This document shows positions 22,227-31,462 of a DNA stretch of 64,000 bases, in pieces. The notes under the pieces were generated by a model. The model saw only the letters and a list, made by a program, of their open reading frames with translations, did no database searches and was not told where the DNA came from. Positions within the stretch are counted from its first letter, which is position 1, and the number at the start of each line of letters is the position of its first letter. The stretch comes from Paramacrobiotus metropolitanus (Eukaryota; Tardigrada; Eutardigrada; Parachela; Macrobiotidae), in assembly GCF_019649055.1 (NCBI RefSeq), contig NW_026570426.1:62001-126000 (forward strand). The letters are read 5' to 3'. A program made the translations under genes and the position numbers.

Positions 22227-25200
22227 GTACGAGGCGTGTGTCCCTTACTTAGATAGAGCACATTTACCTTACCATACTTAGATAACTGTGCCCGTGTTGT
22301 GCACTCAATTTGCAGCGCTGTCAACCACCCAGAGATGGCAACGCTAGGGCGAATTTCAAAAATGTGTTGATTCAGACGTTGATAACTTCAGGTGCTCACA
22401 TCTCGTGAATGTGGGAACAAAACTGTTCAAGCAATATCTCAAAAGATGCAGAAAAAATTAACAAGATTTTTGATACCAAGTAATATAGGATCTAGAGCAA
22501 CTGAAACAAGTTGTAGCCTTTTTGAGTTTCTCGTAGACACACTATAGGATCTCTTCGTGGACCCCTTCAACGTAATACTTACTATGCTTAGTCTATGGGG
22601 AACAGAAATGCCTCTGATTTATTTCAGTCGCTCTAAATCCTGACTTACTTGGTATCAAAAAATTTGTGAATTTTTTCCACATCTTTTGAGATATTGCTTG
22701 AACAGTTTTGTTCCCACATTCACGAGATGTGAGCAATTGAAGTTATCAACGGCTGATTCAACAGATTTTTCAAATTCTCCCTGACGTTGCCATCTTTGGG
22801 TGGTTGACAGCGCTGCACAACACGGGCACAGTTATCTTAGTATGGTAAGGGTAAGGTAAATGTAAACGAAGTGAAATGAAATGAATATGAATTGAAAATG
22901 ACGAAATGTGAATTGAGAAATTGAAACTGAAGCAGGTACTCGTAGCTTCTGCAGGGCACGAGTTTCCTTGAAATCTGAAGCGTAGCGGTTACGTAACCGA
23001 CTGTAAGTAGACAGGGTTTCGAAAGCAGTTTCCTGGAGCTAAAGGTTTTTGTATGCCAGAGCAGTGCCTGCGCATATACAGTGTCGACACAATCTTGAGC
23101 TGTAAATCTAATTGCTGAAATTTCTTGATGGCTGATTTTTTATCATGGATTTATCTTCTGATGGAGCTGCGCAGTCTTCAAAGCCTTCTTTCCCTTGCTT
23201 GATCTGTGGATTTGTCTGCTCGACCAAGAGCGCTTTCACCAATCACAGCGGGAGCAACAAGTGCGGGGAGAATGTGCTACGACGTCAACGCGGACTGGAC
23301 CATTGTGTTCCCAACAAAGCTCCTGCGACGGAACCTAGCTGCAGCCTTCTGAACCAGGTGAAGTTTCTGAAAACCAACACGAGGCTTGTGAAGCGAATAC
23401 CCAAAGGGGCACGTAGAGCGGTTACTACAGCTTTTACACGCGTAGTTTCTCGATGTGTTACAGAGAACTCGGTAAAGTCCTGGGAAGATCTTTTGATTTT
23501 GCATATTTTGTTTTTCGTTTACCAGGTAAAGCTAAGAACGATCGCACTCATTCTTTAGCGTCAGTGATTAAGTCTAACGTTGTTAATTTTGAGTCTGGTG
23601 CAAGAGAAATTCCCGTTGCGCCTCTGAAATCATTACGGCCTTTTGATCTACAGAAATTTGTCCAGGGTAAAATTCAAAATGGCGACGTTTCTGGTGCGGT
23701 GCGCGTCCTTTGTTCCGAAGACGCCTTGGCACCGCGCACCGCGGCCACTTTCGCAGAACTACAGAAAAAACATCCGGGTGTTAACCCGGATGCTCGTTAC
23801 CCTGCATCGTCATCAGCTAAAGGCGACGCCATTAGCCGTGTTACACAAAAAGAAATTTTCGATACAGTCACTAGTTTCCCAAACGATTCTGCCGGGGGGC
23901 TTGACGGGCTTCGGCCTCAGCATTTGAAGGACATGATTAGCGATACTACCAATGACAGTTCTTCGCTATTGTGTGAACAGCTAGCATTGTTAGCAGACAT
24001 TATGCTTTCCGGCCGGGTGCCTAATGATATTTTGCCGATACTTTACGGGGCAAACTTAACTGCATTAAATAAGAAAGGGGGTGGTATAAGACCAATAGCA
24101 GTTGGTAGCACGTTACGTCGTATCGTGGCGAAAATTGTGGTTAAGCGAGTACAGCAACCGATGGGAGAAAGCTTAGGCCAAAGCAATTGGGTTTCGGTAC
24201 TCCCGGCGGTTGTGAGGCAGTTGTACATGCAGCCAGGCGGTTTCTCAATACGGTTTCAGACGAAGTGCAAGTGGTCGTTAAATTTGATTTTCGAAACGCG
24301 TTCAACACTGTCCATCGCGATAAAATGTTGCATTGTGTACAGTCAGAGCTACCAGAATACGCACAATTTATCAGCCAATGTTACCGAAATCCCAGCAGTC
24401 TACTTTTGACCAATGGGACATGTTGTCCCAAGCGGGGTGCAGCAGGGTGATCCGTTGGGCCCATTACTGTTTTCACTTCTTATATTGATACTAATACTGT
24501 CGCTGGTGTCACCTCTGAACGCATGGTATTTAGACGATGGTGTGATAGGTGGTAAATTAAGCGAAGTATTAAGCGACATAGATACTGTCATTGCTACCGC
24601 CAGTGATCTCGGTCTCGAGCTGAATCTCTAAATGCGAGTTTTTATTTTCGGTGGTACACTGGAAGATCGCGAAACCACAAAGAAAATTTTGATTAACCGT
24701 TACCCAGAATTTTACATCCCACTGAAAGCGAATTGATACTGCTCGGTGCTCCTCTTTGCAGGCTGCCATTCCCAATGCCATTCTTCAGAAGTCCCTGGAT
24801 CTGCAAAGACTAGCTTCCAAGCTAAGTATACTGCCTGCTCATCAGGCTTATTTTCTGCTGCGCACTTGCATTGGCGTTCCTAAAATGAACTATTTACTAC
24901 GAGCAAGTCCAACTTGGTTGTGCGGAGACGAACTTGATAAATTCGATAACATTACCAAATCGGCATTAGAAGCAGTAACGAATAATAAGATCGACGGTGT
25001 CACCTGGGCTCAAGCATCGCTCCCTGTGTCCAGTGGTGGGTTGGGGATCAGACGTGTGGCAGAACTAGCTATTCCAGCCTATTTGGCTTCGGTTTATGCC
25101 ACAGCGCCTCTTGTCTCGACCATTGCCTCTGGTACGGAGAGCCTTGACTTGGTGCATCAGTTGTGGCAAACAGCTACGGGCACCGAACTACCACCAGAAA

Positions 25201-26114
25201 ATCTTCGGCGTGTACAAAAAGTGTGGGATGTAGCTCTGGTACAAAAACTTGTCAAATTATTAAGGAAGAGTTGTCTAGTGATGTCACCCACTGTGCGCGT
25301 TTGCTTGCTGTTGCAGAGCCGGAATCTGGCAAATGGCTGAACGCTCTGCCTGTTTCTTCACTTGGAACCCTGATGTCGGACGAGTGCTTTCGCGTAGCAG
25401 TCGGCCTTCGAATCGGCGCAGCTATCTGCCGTCCGCACCTTTGCACGGACTGCCGTCTCCCTGTGGACGAATACGGTCACCACGGCTTATCCTGCAAAAA
25501 GAGCGCTGGGCGTTTTCTTCGCCACACCGCACTGAACGAACTGATTCGGAGAAGTTTGGTCACCGCTAAAACGCCGGCTGTACTAGAGCCGCTTGGAACA
25601 AGTGACGAAGACGATCGCCGTCCGGACGGTGTGTCGCAAATGCCTTGGAAGAACGGTTTACGGCTAGCCTGGGACGTGACGTGTGGATACCGTCGCATTT
25701 TCAAACGTCATTAGCAGCAGCGTTAAGGCTGGAGAAGCGGCCCGAAAAGCAGAAGACGAAAAGCGGCGGAAATATGAATATTTAGCACCTGAGTACTATT
25801 TTGTTGCATTGGCTTTTGAAACTTTTGGCGTCGCTAGCCCTTCCTGTATTAAGTTTTTGCGAGAATTGGGCAGGCGGTTAAAGGATGCTACGGAGAACGA
25901 CGCTCTTACGAGTTTCTGCTACAGCGTATTAGCATTGAAATACAGCGGTGGAATGCGCTGTCTGTGACTTCAACCGTACCGCGTTCTGATGGTTTTAACG
26001 CTGTTTACTTTGTTTTATAATGTTGATGTTCAAACGTCTGAACGATAAGCAAACCAATAAATTCTTCATGTAGGTAAATGTGCTCTATCTAAGCAAGGGA
26101 CACACGCCTCGTAC
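22227..26114. mobile_element. Palindromic MITE, family 3, carrying a nested retroelement
   Basis: The left end GTACGAGGCGTGTGTCCCTT at 22227 is matched inverted by GGGACACACGCCTCGTAC ending 26114. Inside the left end, 22261-22862 is an arm pair: CAGTTATCTTAGTATGGTAA near 22830 mirrors the segment near 22265-22290, and TGGGTGGTTGACAGCGCTGC near 22798 mirrors one near 22316-22335. Removing 22864-26071 plus one copy of the 10-bp duplication AGGTAAATGT (22854-22863 and 26072-26081) rejoins a roughly 670-bp near-perfect palindrome. It has no coding capacity of its own and lies 60 bp upstream of an orphan RING-family first exon. Confidence 0.85.
22864..26071 (+). mobile_element. Non-LTR retroelement with REL-type endonuclease (broken), copy 1
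   Basis: Order of parts: N-terminal C2HC zinc finger (C-x2-C-x12-H-x5-C near 23195-23263, ATG at 23145); a fingers region with SAGGLDGLRPQHLKDMI (about 23892-23938); RT with VVVKFDFRNAF, GVQQGDPLGP and the catalytic YLDD box (about 24529); a thumb region (24756-25340); a C-x2-C-x8-H-x4-C knuckle (about 25442-25495); and RPDG ... LAWDVT (about 25619-25680), the PD..D pattern of a restriction-like endonuclease. This is the R2/NeSL-type layout. The reading frame changes at least five times (frames ending 23558, 24409, 24450, 24631, 25340, 25714, 25967), so it is dead. Flanked by the 10-bp duplication AGGTAAATGT; no poly(A) tail, ends AATAAATTCTTCATGT. Assignment to the exact clade is inference. 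Confidence 0.78.
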
Positions 26115-26177
26115 ATACGTAGTACTGCTTGGCAGTACTAAAGTAAGGTGGCTTAATGTGAGATGTTGTTAATAGTA

Positions 26178-26324
26178 ATGAAATGTGAAAGTGTGCGGTC
26201 TTTCGCTACGCGGTTCTTCCTGAGAATTCTCAGCTTTGGTTGTCTGATGATGCTGGCAGAAGGCCTACTTCAGGTATATAAAAAAGAGCATCGCACTATA
26301 ATCGTGCGGTTTCGTTTATTTTGA
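26178..26324 (+). pseudogene. Orphan signal-peptide exon of the RING-ligase family
   Basis: 48-codon ORF whose N-terminus reads as a signal peptide (RFFLRILSFGCLMMLAEG) followed by LLQVYKKEHRT, matching the LIEVYKEENGT / LIQVY start of mature copies A, C and G. No linker or PA exon follows before the bZIP gene. It may be the detached first exon of copy D, 3 kb downstream on the same strand, or a separate dead copy. No clear donor of the family's CCG|GTAAGT type is present. Confidence 0.55.
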
Positions 26325-26831
26325 GCAGCCAAACGCTGAGGCGCTCATACATCTGTCTGGTCAACGTGCATTACAGTTTAAGCAAACCAACATCTAATAA
26401 AGCGCAAAAGGTCCCTACAAATTGTAAACTGGAGCATAAACCAGTAGAATAGAATTTGAGCGGGCTGAGTCGCAGTCGACAAAACTTGCGCTATTTATTT
26501 TTCAAGTAATGGCATTTTTGTGCCTGCATGACATTATTTTGCGGAAGTAATAACAACTGAAGCAGATTTTTGAAAATTTTTATTCAAGCACGATGCCGTG
26601 TATAGTTTGAGTGATTAAAGCTCTGTGGAGCATTTCTGGGGCAAAAGTCATTCTATCCAGAAAAAAACAATCTTGCGACACCGGAAGTCACATTCTTCCT
26701 TATTTTATTTAAACGAACTCATGTCCTGTCCGCCCTTGCCACGCACTTTCACATGTACCGCGCTAATAAGCCCCGTTTTCTAGCGTTTTCTAAAGAAAAT
26801 GAATACATAACATAATTATAATTAACGGCTT
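26325..26831. other. Intergenic, nothing recognised
   Basis: AT-rich spacer between the orphan exon and the 3' end of bZIP copy 2. No features seen. Confidence 0.4.
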
Positions 26832-28066
26832 TTACGGCAGTGGCCGGTGTTTAGCGCTGTTAACCAATGCCAGTAATTCTTGCTTCGACGTTTTTTCATC
26901 CAGCAGACCCTCTTCTATATCCACGAGGACTGCTTGCAGCTGATCATTTTGGCTCTTTATCATTTCGAAATCCTTCTTCAGCTTTTCGTGGTCTTCGTGG
27001 AGACGCTGCTTCTGGAGGCGCTTTAGCTCACGATATTTTTGAACTGCTCTAGTGCTTCTCCTGCGCTTTTGAGCGTGTACTGAAACGAATAAAATGCAGA
27101 AAGATGAGAATTGCTTACGCTGAATTAACTGTGGAAACAAATAACACGTGTCACGCATTCAGAATACGTAGTACTGTATTTTAATACAGCATGCTAGTGC
27201 CCTAGCAGTTTGTGCGCGCAACATCCGGCTCAGGTGTTATGGATGTAGAAAATTCCAGAAAGTTTAAATGCATTTAAGTACCTAATATCTCATTACGGAC
27301 TGATCTCATTAAAATTCTGCATGTAAACCCACATAATCATAAAGATCGTTCTTATACCGAGCCAGAGTTTCCATTTTTTTAAATTCTAGAATGTATATTA
27401 ATTACTGTAGTATAAAAATTTAATATTAATTTTAAAATTTGAAAAAAACCGAGCTTTACTTTGTTTATAATGAGTTTTAATACACATGGATGCTTTTGAA
27501 ATTAATTTATTTAATTTAATTTTCTTTTAGCCGTAACTCTCGAACCAGATGTTGTGCGCTTAAACGGTTTTCCCTACTTTGTATGCCAATCATCAGATTC
27601 TTACAAAATATTGCCATTAAACAAAGTAAAAAAGCGTTTGAGAGTGCGTGAACGTGAAAGATTTCGGCATGTATAGGACCCAAATACCATGTACCGGGCC
27701 ACTTCCCTTAAGTACGACTTATGTAAGCTTAGTAAAATTAATAGTAATACAGAGATTATCAGCGCTACAGCGCACTCACATCCTTCAGATGTAAGATCTT
27801 TGCTGGAAATCGAGCTGTCGGCTACTCCAGACAGTGACCTTGCACTACACGAAGGCTCCAACCGAGTGTCGTTCCAGGTTGATTTGATCTCCCGCTCGGG
27901 TGTATATATTTCTGGATGCACCCGGGCAAGGCTGTAGTGCCGCCAACTTCCCCGGTGAACTGTCGACTTTTCCAGATTCTTGCGCATCTCTCGTTTCCGT
28001 GTTGACCGCTTTAGAGGCGCACTCGTCAACACTTTCTGATGGCGAAACTCTTGATTTCCATACAAC
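26832..28066 (-). pseudogene. C/EBP-like bZIP, copy 2 (probably defective)
   Basis: Paralogue of the 15.4-kb gene. The bZIP exon 27079-26832 has exactly the same length (248 nt) and the zipper is conserved (HEKLKKDFEMIKSQNDQLQA). The basic region is altered at key positions: copy 1 has KNNEAVRKSR, copy 2 has RRSTRAVQKYR, so the signature Asn, an Arg and the Ser are replaced. The upstream exon ends at 27780 (donor GGAT|GTGAGT). Comparison with copy 1 shows homologous sequence in two frames (near 27960 the similarity switches frame), so a frameshift separates the start from the bZIP. A foldback fragment sits in the intron and a TIR element lies directly against the 5' end at 28067. It could still yield a zipper-only or weak DNA-binding product if translated from a downstream start. 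Confidence 0.6.
27207..27711. mobile_element. Truncated foldback MITE, family 1
   Basis: Shares GCGCGCAACATCCGG, AGTTTAAATGCATT and the terminal GGGCCACTTCCCTTAA with the element at 2507-3154, but the outer left arm is missing. Lies in the intron of bZIP copy 2. Confidence 0.7.
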
Positions 28067-28805
28067 CGAGGCATTACGAAAGCTACAGGCATAAAATCGA
28101 CTGCGACGGTGTCAGGATAGTGGAGACGATGTACTGTGTCGCCCGTAGACTTACATTCAACTTTGAAATTCTAGAATTCCTTGTACCTTTGTTTATAAGT
28201 CTCCAGGAACACCTCAAAAGAAAGAGAATAATTTGTTGTTTCTTCTGATACTAAGTTAGCGCGGATCCGCTGCAAATTAGATGCGATATGAGTGTTTTCA
28301 TTTAACATGGAAGTCTATGGAAGAAGCCTGCACTTGTGGCTATGCTTGTGGTGCGGATTTACTGTGGACGGCTGCAGTCTTCCGACTAAGTTGCTGACTA
28401 TCTGTCACTATCAGTATGTGAACACTATCTGAAATACGAGTCCAGAAATTTATGTTTTCACTTGACTTTGTTTCCTGGACTTTAATCATTAAGAAAACGG
28501 CCATGGTTGCAGCTTAACCACTCTTTGAAGACACACCAGTACCTTGGCTCTTGGATCTACCATGTGCGAGGCCAAACTGCTTTTAACTCAACTTTTACCT
28601 CTAGAATTTTCGGACACAGTGACGAAACATCATGTTTTTCAGTTTTAAACAAAAAAAACCCATTTAGACGCAAGGAAATTTCGTTCTGCTGGAACGCAAA
28701 AAGCGCGCAAGCCTATGGAGTTCGCAAGATTGGTCTCCTCCACCGTGACGTCATCGTACAGGCTGCCAGTTCGATTTTATGCCTTAGAGCTTTCGTAATG
28801 CCTCG
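28067..28805 (+). mobile_element. TIR element, 739 bp, copy 1
   Basis: Terminal inverted repeats CGAGGCATTACGAAAGCT at 28067 and AGCTTTCGTAATGCCTCG at 28805, extending imperfectly to about 37 bp. Flanked by the direct repeat ATACAAC (28060-28066 and 28806-28812). A nearly identical copy lies inverted at 32696-33431. Contains a perfect CRE consensus TGACGTCA near 28746 and a short ORF (28507-28818) that reads into the right end. No transposase recognised. Confidence 0.88.
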
Positions 28806-28812
28806 ATACAAC

Positions 28813-29419
28813 ATATAAATAAGAGTCTTGAAAATAACCTACTCCAGATCCAGATAGAGTCTTGTGTATTGCACTCGAAGACAGAACTGCTTCACTCAGC
28901 TTATACAGAAATCGTTTGAACGTTGCGGAACTGGCAAGCAGATGACCGTCACAGTACAGTAAAAACTCGCTTTCTGATGCAAAACACAGTGCGTATTGCA
29001 TCAAAAGATTTTTTTCCTTTAGTACTGTGTACAATGGCCACACCGGAGCAATAGTGCCTAATAAACCGCAGTTGTACGTACTGTTTGAAGCAGTCAGGTT
29101 CGGTCATAAATGAGCCGTCTTGCCGATGACGAACAAACACCTTCGGCCATCATGCATTTTTCATTTTTTCTGTATGTTGTAATTAGCTGCTTACTAGTGC
29201 ATTTTCCTCGCGAGACGATGACGCCGGAATTGTAGTTTGTTTCACTGTGGTCTGTTCAGGAAAGTGACACGCCACAGACGAATAACCGCTTACATGCAAT
29301 AAACAGTATTCGTACAGTAGTTTGCTGCTGTGTGCGGTACTCGACCGGATATCCCACAGCGCACAACGGTTTTGTTTACAAATAATTATTTTCATCTTCT
29401 CTCTGATTGTAATCGGTTA
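28813..29419. promoter_or_regulatory. Intergenic block shared with 16.19-16.75 kb
   Basis: Similar over about 300 bp to the region between bZIP copy 1 and RING copy B: GTACGTACTGTTT, GAGCCGTCTTGCCGATGACG, CACCTTCGGCCATCATG and a CTTTCTGATGCAA block recur in the same order. This is the shared divergent promoter region of the duplicated bZIP + RING module. Confidence 0.6.
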
Positions 29420-30432
29420 CCCTTTAGCGATGGCGATTTCCTTGAATATTACCAGCCAAGCCAAGATCGGGACACATTTTGTCCGATACGGATACGAAAC
29501 ACCAGTAGCAGTGTACGGATATGTTATACTCCGAGTGTAACATATGCATAATAGCATTTACTGCATTTTGCCACACTTTACTTGGGGCTGATTACACCAT
29601 AATAATTTCATATTGATCTGCTTTTCCAGTGACCTAATGAACCAGTCCTCCGCAGTGGAATGTCAGCGAGATAATGTCACGTTCGCGTGACGCCCATCTC
29701 CCGTCGACCCACAGGAATGGGCAGCGTACCGCACCAAAGTGATTATGGCTGTGGCCGTTCCCGCCGTCATTCTCGCCATGCTCATATGGTTTGCCATATA
29801 CCGGTGTCGGCAACATCGAATTCGTCGGAGTGCGGACGAAGATGCCTTTCGCGCTATGGTAAGCTGAGTCAGGATACTTATCGCTGGAGTAGCTCGCCGC
29901 ACCGTAAATAAAGTTCGTTGTGCTTTTGTGCGACCAGCCACGGTGTTCTGGCTGCAGGTTGATCAATTCCTGGCCGACGAAGCCGAAGAGGAAGAGCACA
30001 GGCAAGCCAATGGCTTACCGTTGCCACCGTTAGACATCGAGACGCTGCAGCAAATCGAGGTCACCGACGAGTCCGACGACATATGTCCAACCTGTCGACA
30101 GACCTTCGCCGTCGGCGAAATGAAGATGCTTCTGCACCTGCGAGCACGGTATAGATTCTGTAGCACGGCTTATAAAGATCTCCATGAAATCTTCACACCA
30201 GATGAGCTTCCGCCACTACGCAGCTTAAAGGAACAACAACTGCGCTGCACCAACTGTAGTGTTTTATCGAATCTGTTTTGCAGTGGGTCATGCGACTTGC
30301 CTGACCACCTGGCTGACGAGCTATTCGCGCCAGTGTCCCGTTTGCAGACAACCCGTACAGATCGCTAAAGGCGTCACGACTCAAGCGGACACTGCATCTG
30401 CTCCTCAACGCCCAAGTTTAACGATAAGCTGA
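29420..30432 (+). pseudogene. PA-TM-RING E3 ligase, copy D (pseudogene)
   Basis: Same retained exons as copy B: PA tail about 29430-29537 (MAISLNITSQAKI then HFVRYGYE), TM exon 29630-29858, pre-RING exon 29958-30148 and last exon 30284-30432. The TM exon has an in-frame TGA (TTC GCG TGA where copy B has TTC CCG CCA). The pre-RING exon is one base longer than in copy B (191 against 190 nt), the extra base lying in CTGCACCTGCGAGCACG, which destroys the C-x-H of the RING. The last exon is intact (GHATCLTTWLTSYSRQCPVC). B and D therefore carry complementary lesions in the RING. Confidence 0.78.
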
Positions 30433-31189
30433 GATTCCGTGTTCGGCTTCGGTGATTTTGTAATCAGATCGGTGCAACTCCATCTGCGAAACAAAAAAAC
30501 CTCGTTTACATACTATAAAGGCGTGAGCTTTTTATGCCGGTGCCCTTTTGTGCCTGATCTGTCTGCGTATAGCGGCTACGCAAAACAACCATTAATAAAA
30601 TTAATATCAAATTATCAATAACCGCTGTTTCATACGAAGCGCTGCTCTACTTTGTTGTTGCTTTAGATAGTGGGTTCGTTGATCTAGCCGTAGCTATACG
30701 CCGATACAAGTTTAAAGCCACAGACTTTAGTTGGCCATAAATAACTTTGTCTACTGTAGCAGTAAATTAAGTATTCGATGATCACTACAGTTTGGCAGCT
30801 CAAATGTCTCGGGAAGTTCAATCTGAGTATTTCGATAAGAGTTTTAAAGGAAAAGTCCAAATCCCCACTGTCAAGACCACATTGCGACCACCTTCGTTTG
30901 GCAGTTTAGTAGTTACTTTATCACAAGACTATTTCGTTCAAACGTTTTCTAAAACTTTCTCATAGAGTTTCACTGGACACGTTATGAACTAAAATGTAGA
31001 GGATTAAATTCTCTGCATTTTAGTTTCTCTAGGCAGTAGGCACTCATGCTCGTTTAGTAAGTGCGTTATAACCAGCGAAAAACCGAGCCCGGCCATATAA
31101 TCCCATACTTTCATGACTCTGAATTATTGAGTGCACATGTGCACTTTAATGCCCGCGTTCACCAGGGTATTGTCCATTTATGTTAATTT
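30433..31189. other. Intergenic, nothing recognised
   Basis: Expected position for the missing first exon of copy E, but no signal-peptide ORF ending in CCG|GT was found. Confidence 0.45.
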
Positions 31190-31294
31190 GCCTATAGCCT
31201 GGTGGTAGTACGTCTGGCTTTAAGATTGTATGTCCTGGGTTCGATTCCCAGGTTAGGTAACTTTTATCTCATAAAATCAATAAACCAAAAAAAA
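31190..31294 (+). repeat. tRNA-like sequence with A-rich tail (possible SINE)
   Basis: 31190-31260 has a pol III A box (TAGCCTGGTGG) and a perfect B box inside a 5-bp T-arm (CTGGG TTCGATT CCCAG). The acceptor ends pair only partly (GCCTATA with GTTAGGT, about five of seven) and the anticodon stem does not pair, so it is not a functional tRNA. The following ATAAAATCAATAAACCAAAA tail suggests a tRNA-derived SINE. Confidence 0.55.
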
Positions 31295-31462
31295 TGTGAA
31301 AATGTGCCAAAAAGATTTTTCCATTAACTTGGTCAGATATCTTCATCCGCTTACGCTGAATAAGTTGGCTACTGTAGGAAAATAATAATAAAAATACTAA
31401 TAAATCTGTATAATCGGTTTGTTGGTCTTAATAACATGGACCAACCAAGGGGAACTGTGTAG

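Noticed and set aside
31190-31260. Functional tRNA gene
   Set aside because: The anticodon stem does not pair and the acceptor stem is poor, so only tRNA-like status is supported.
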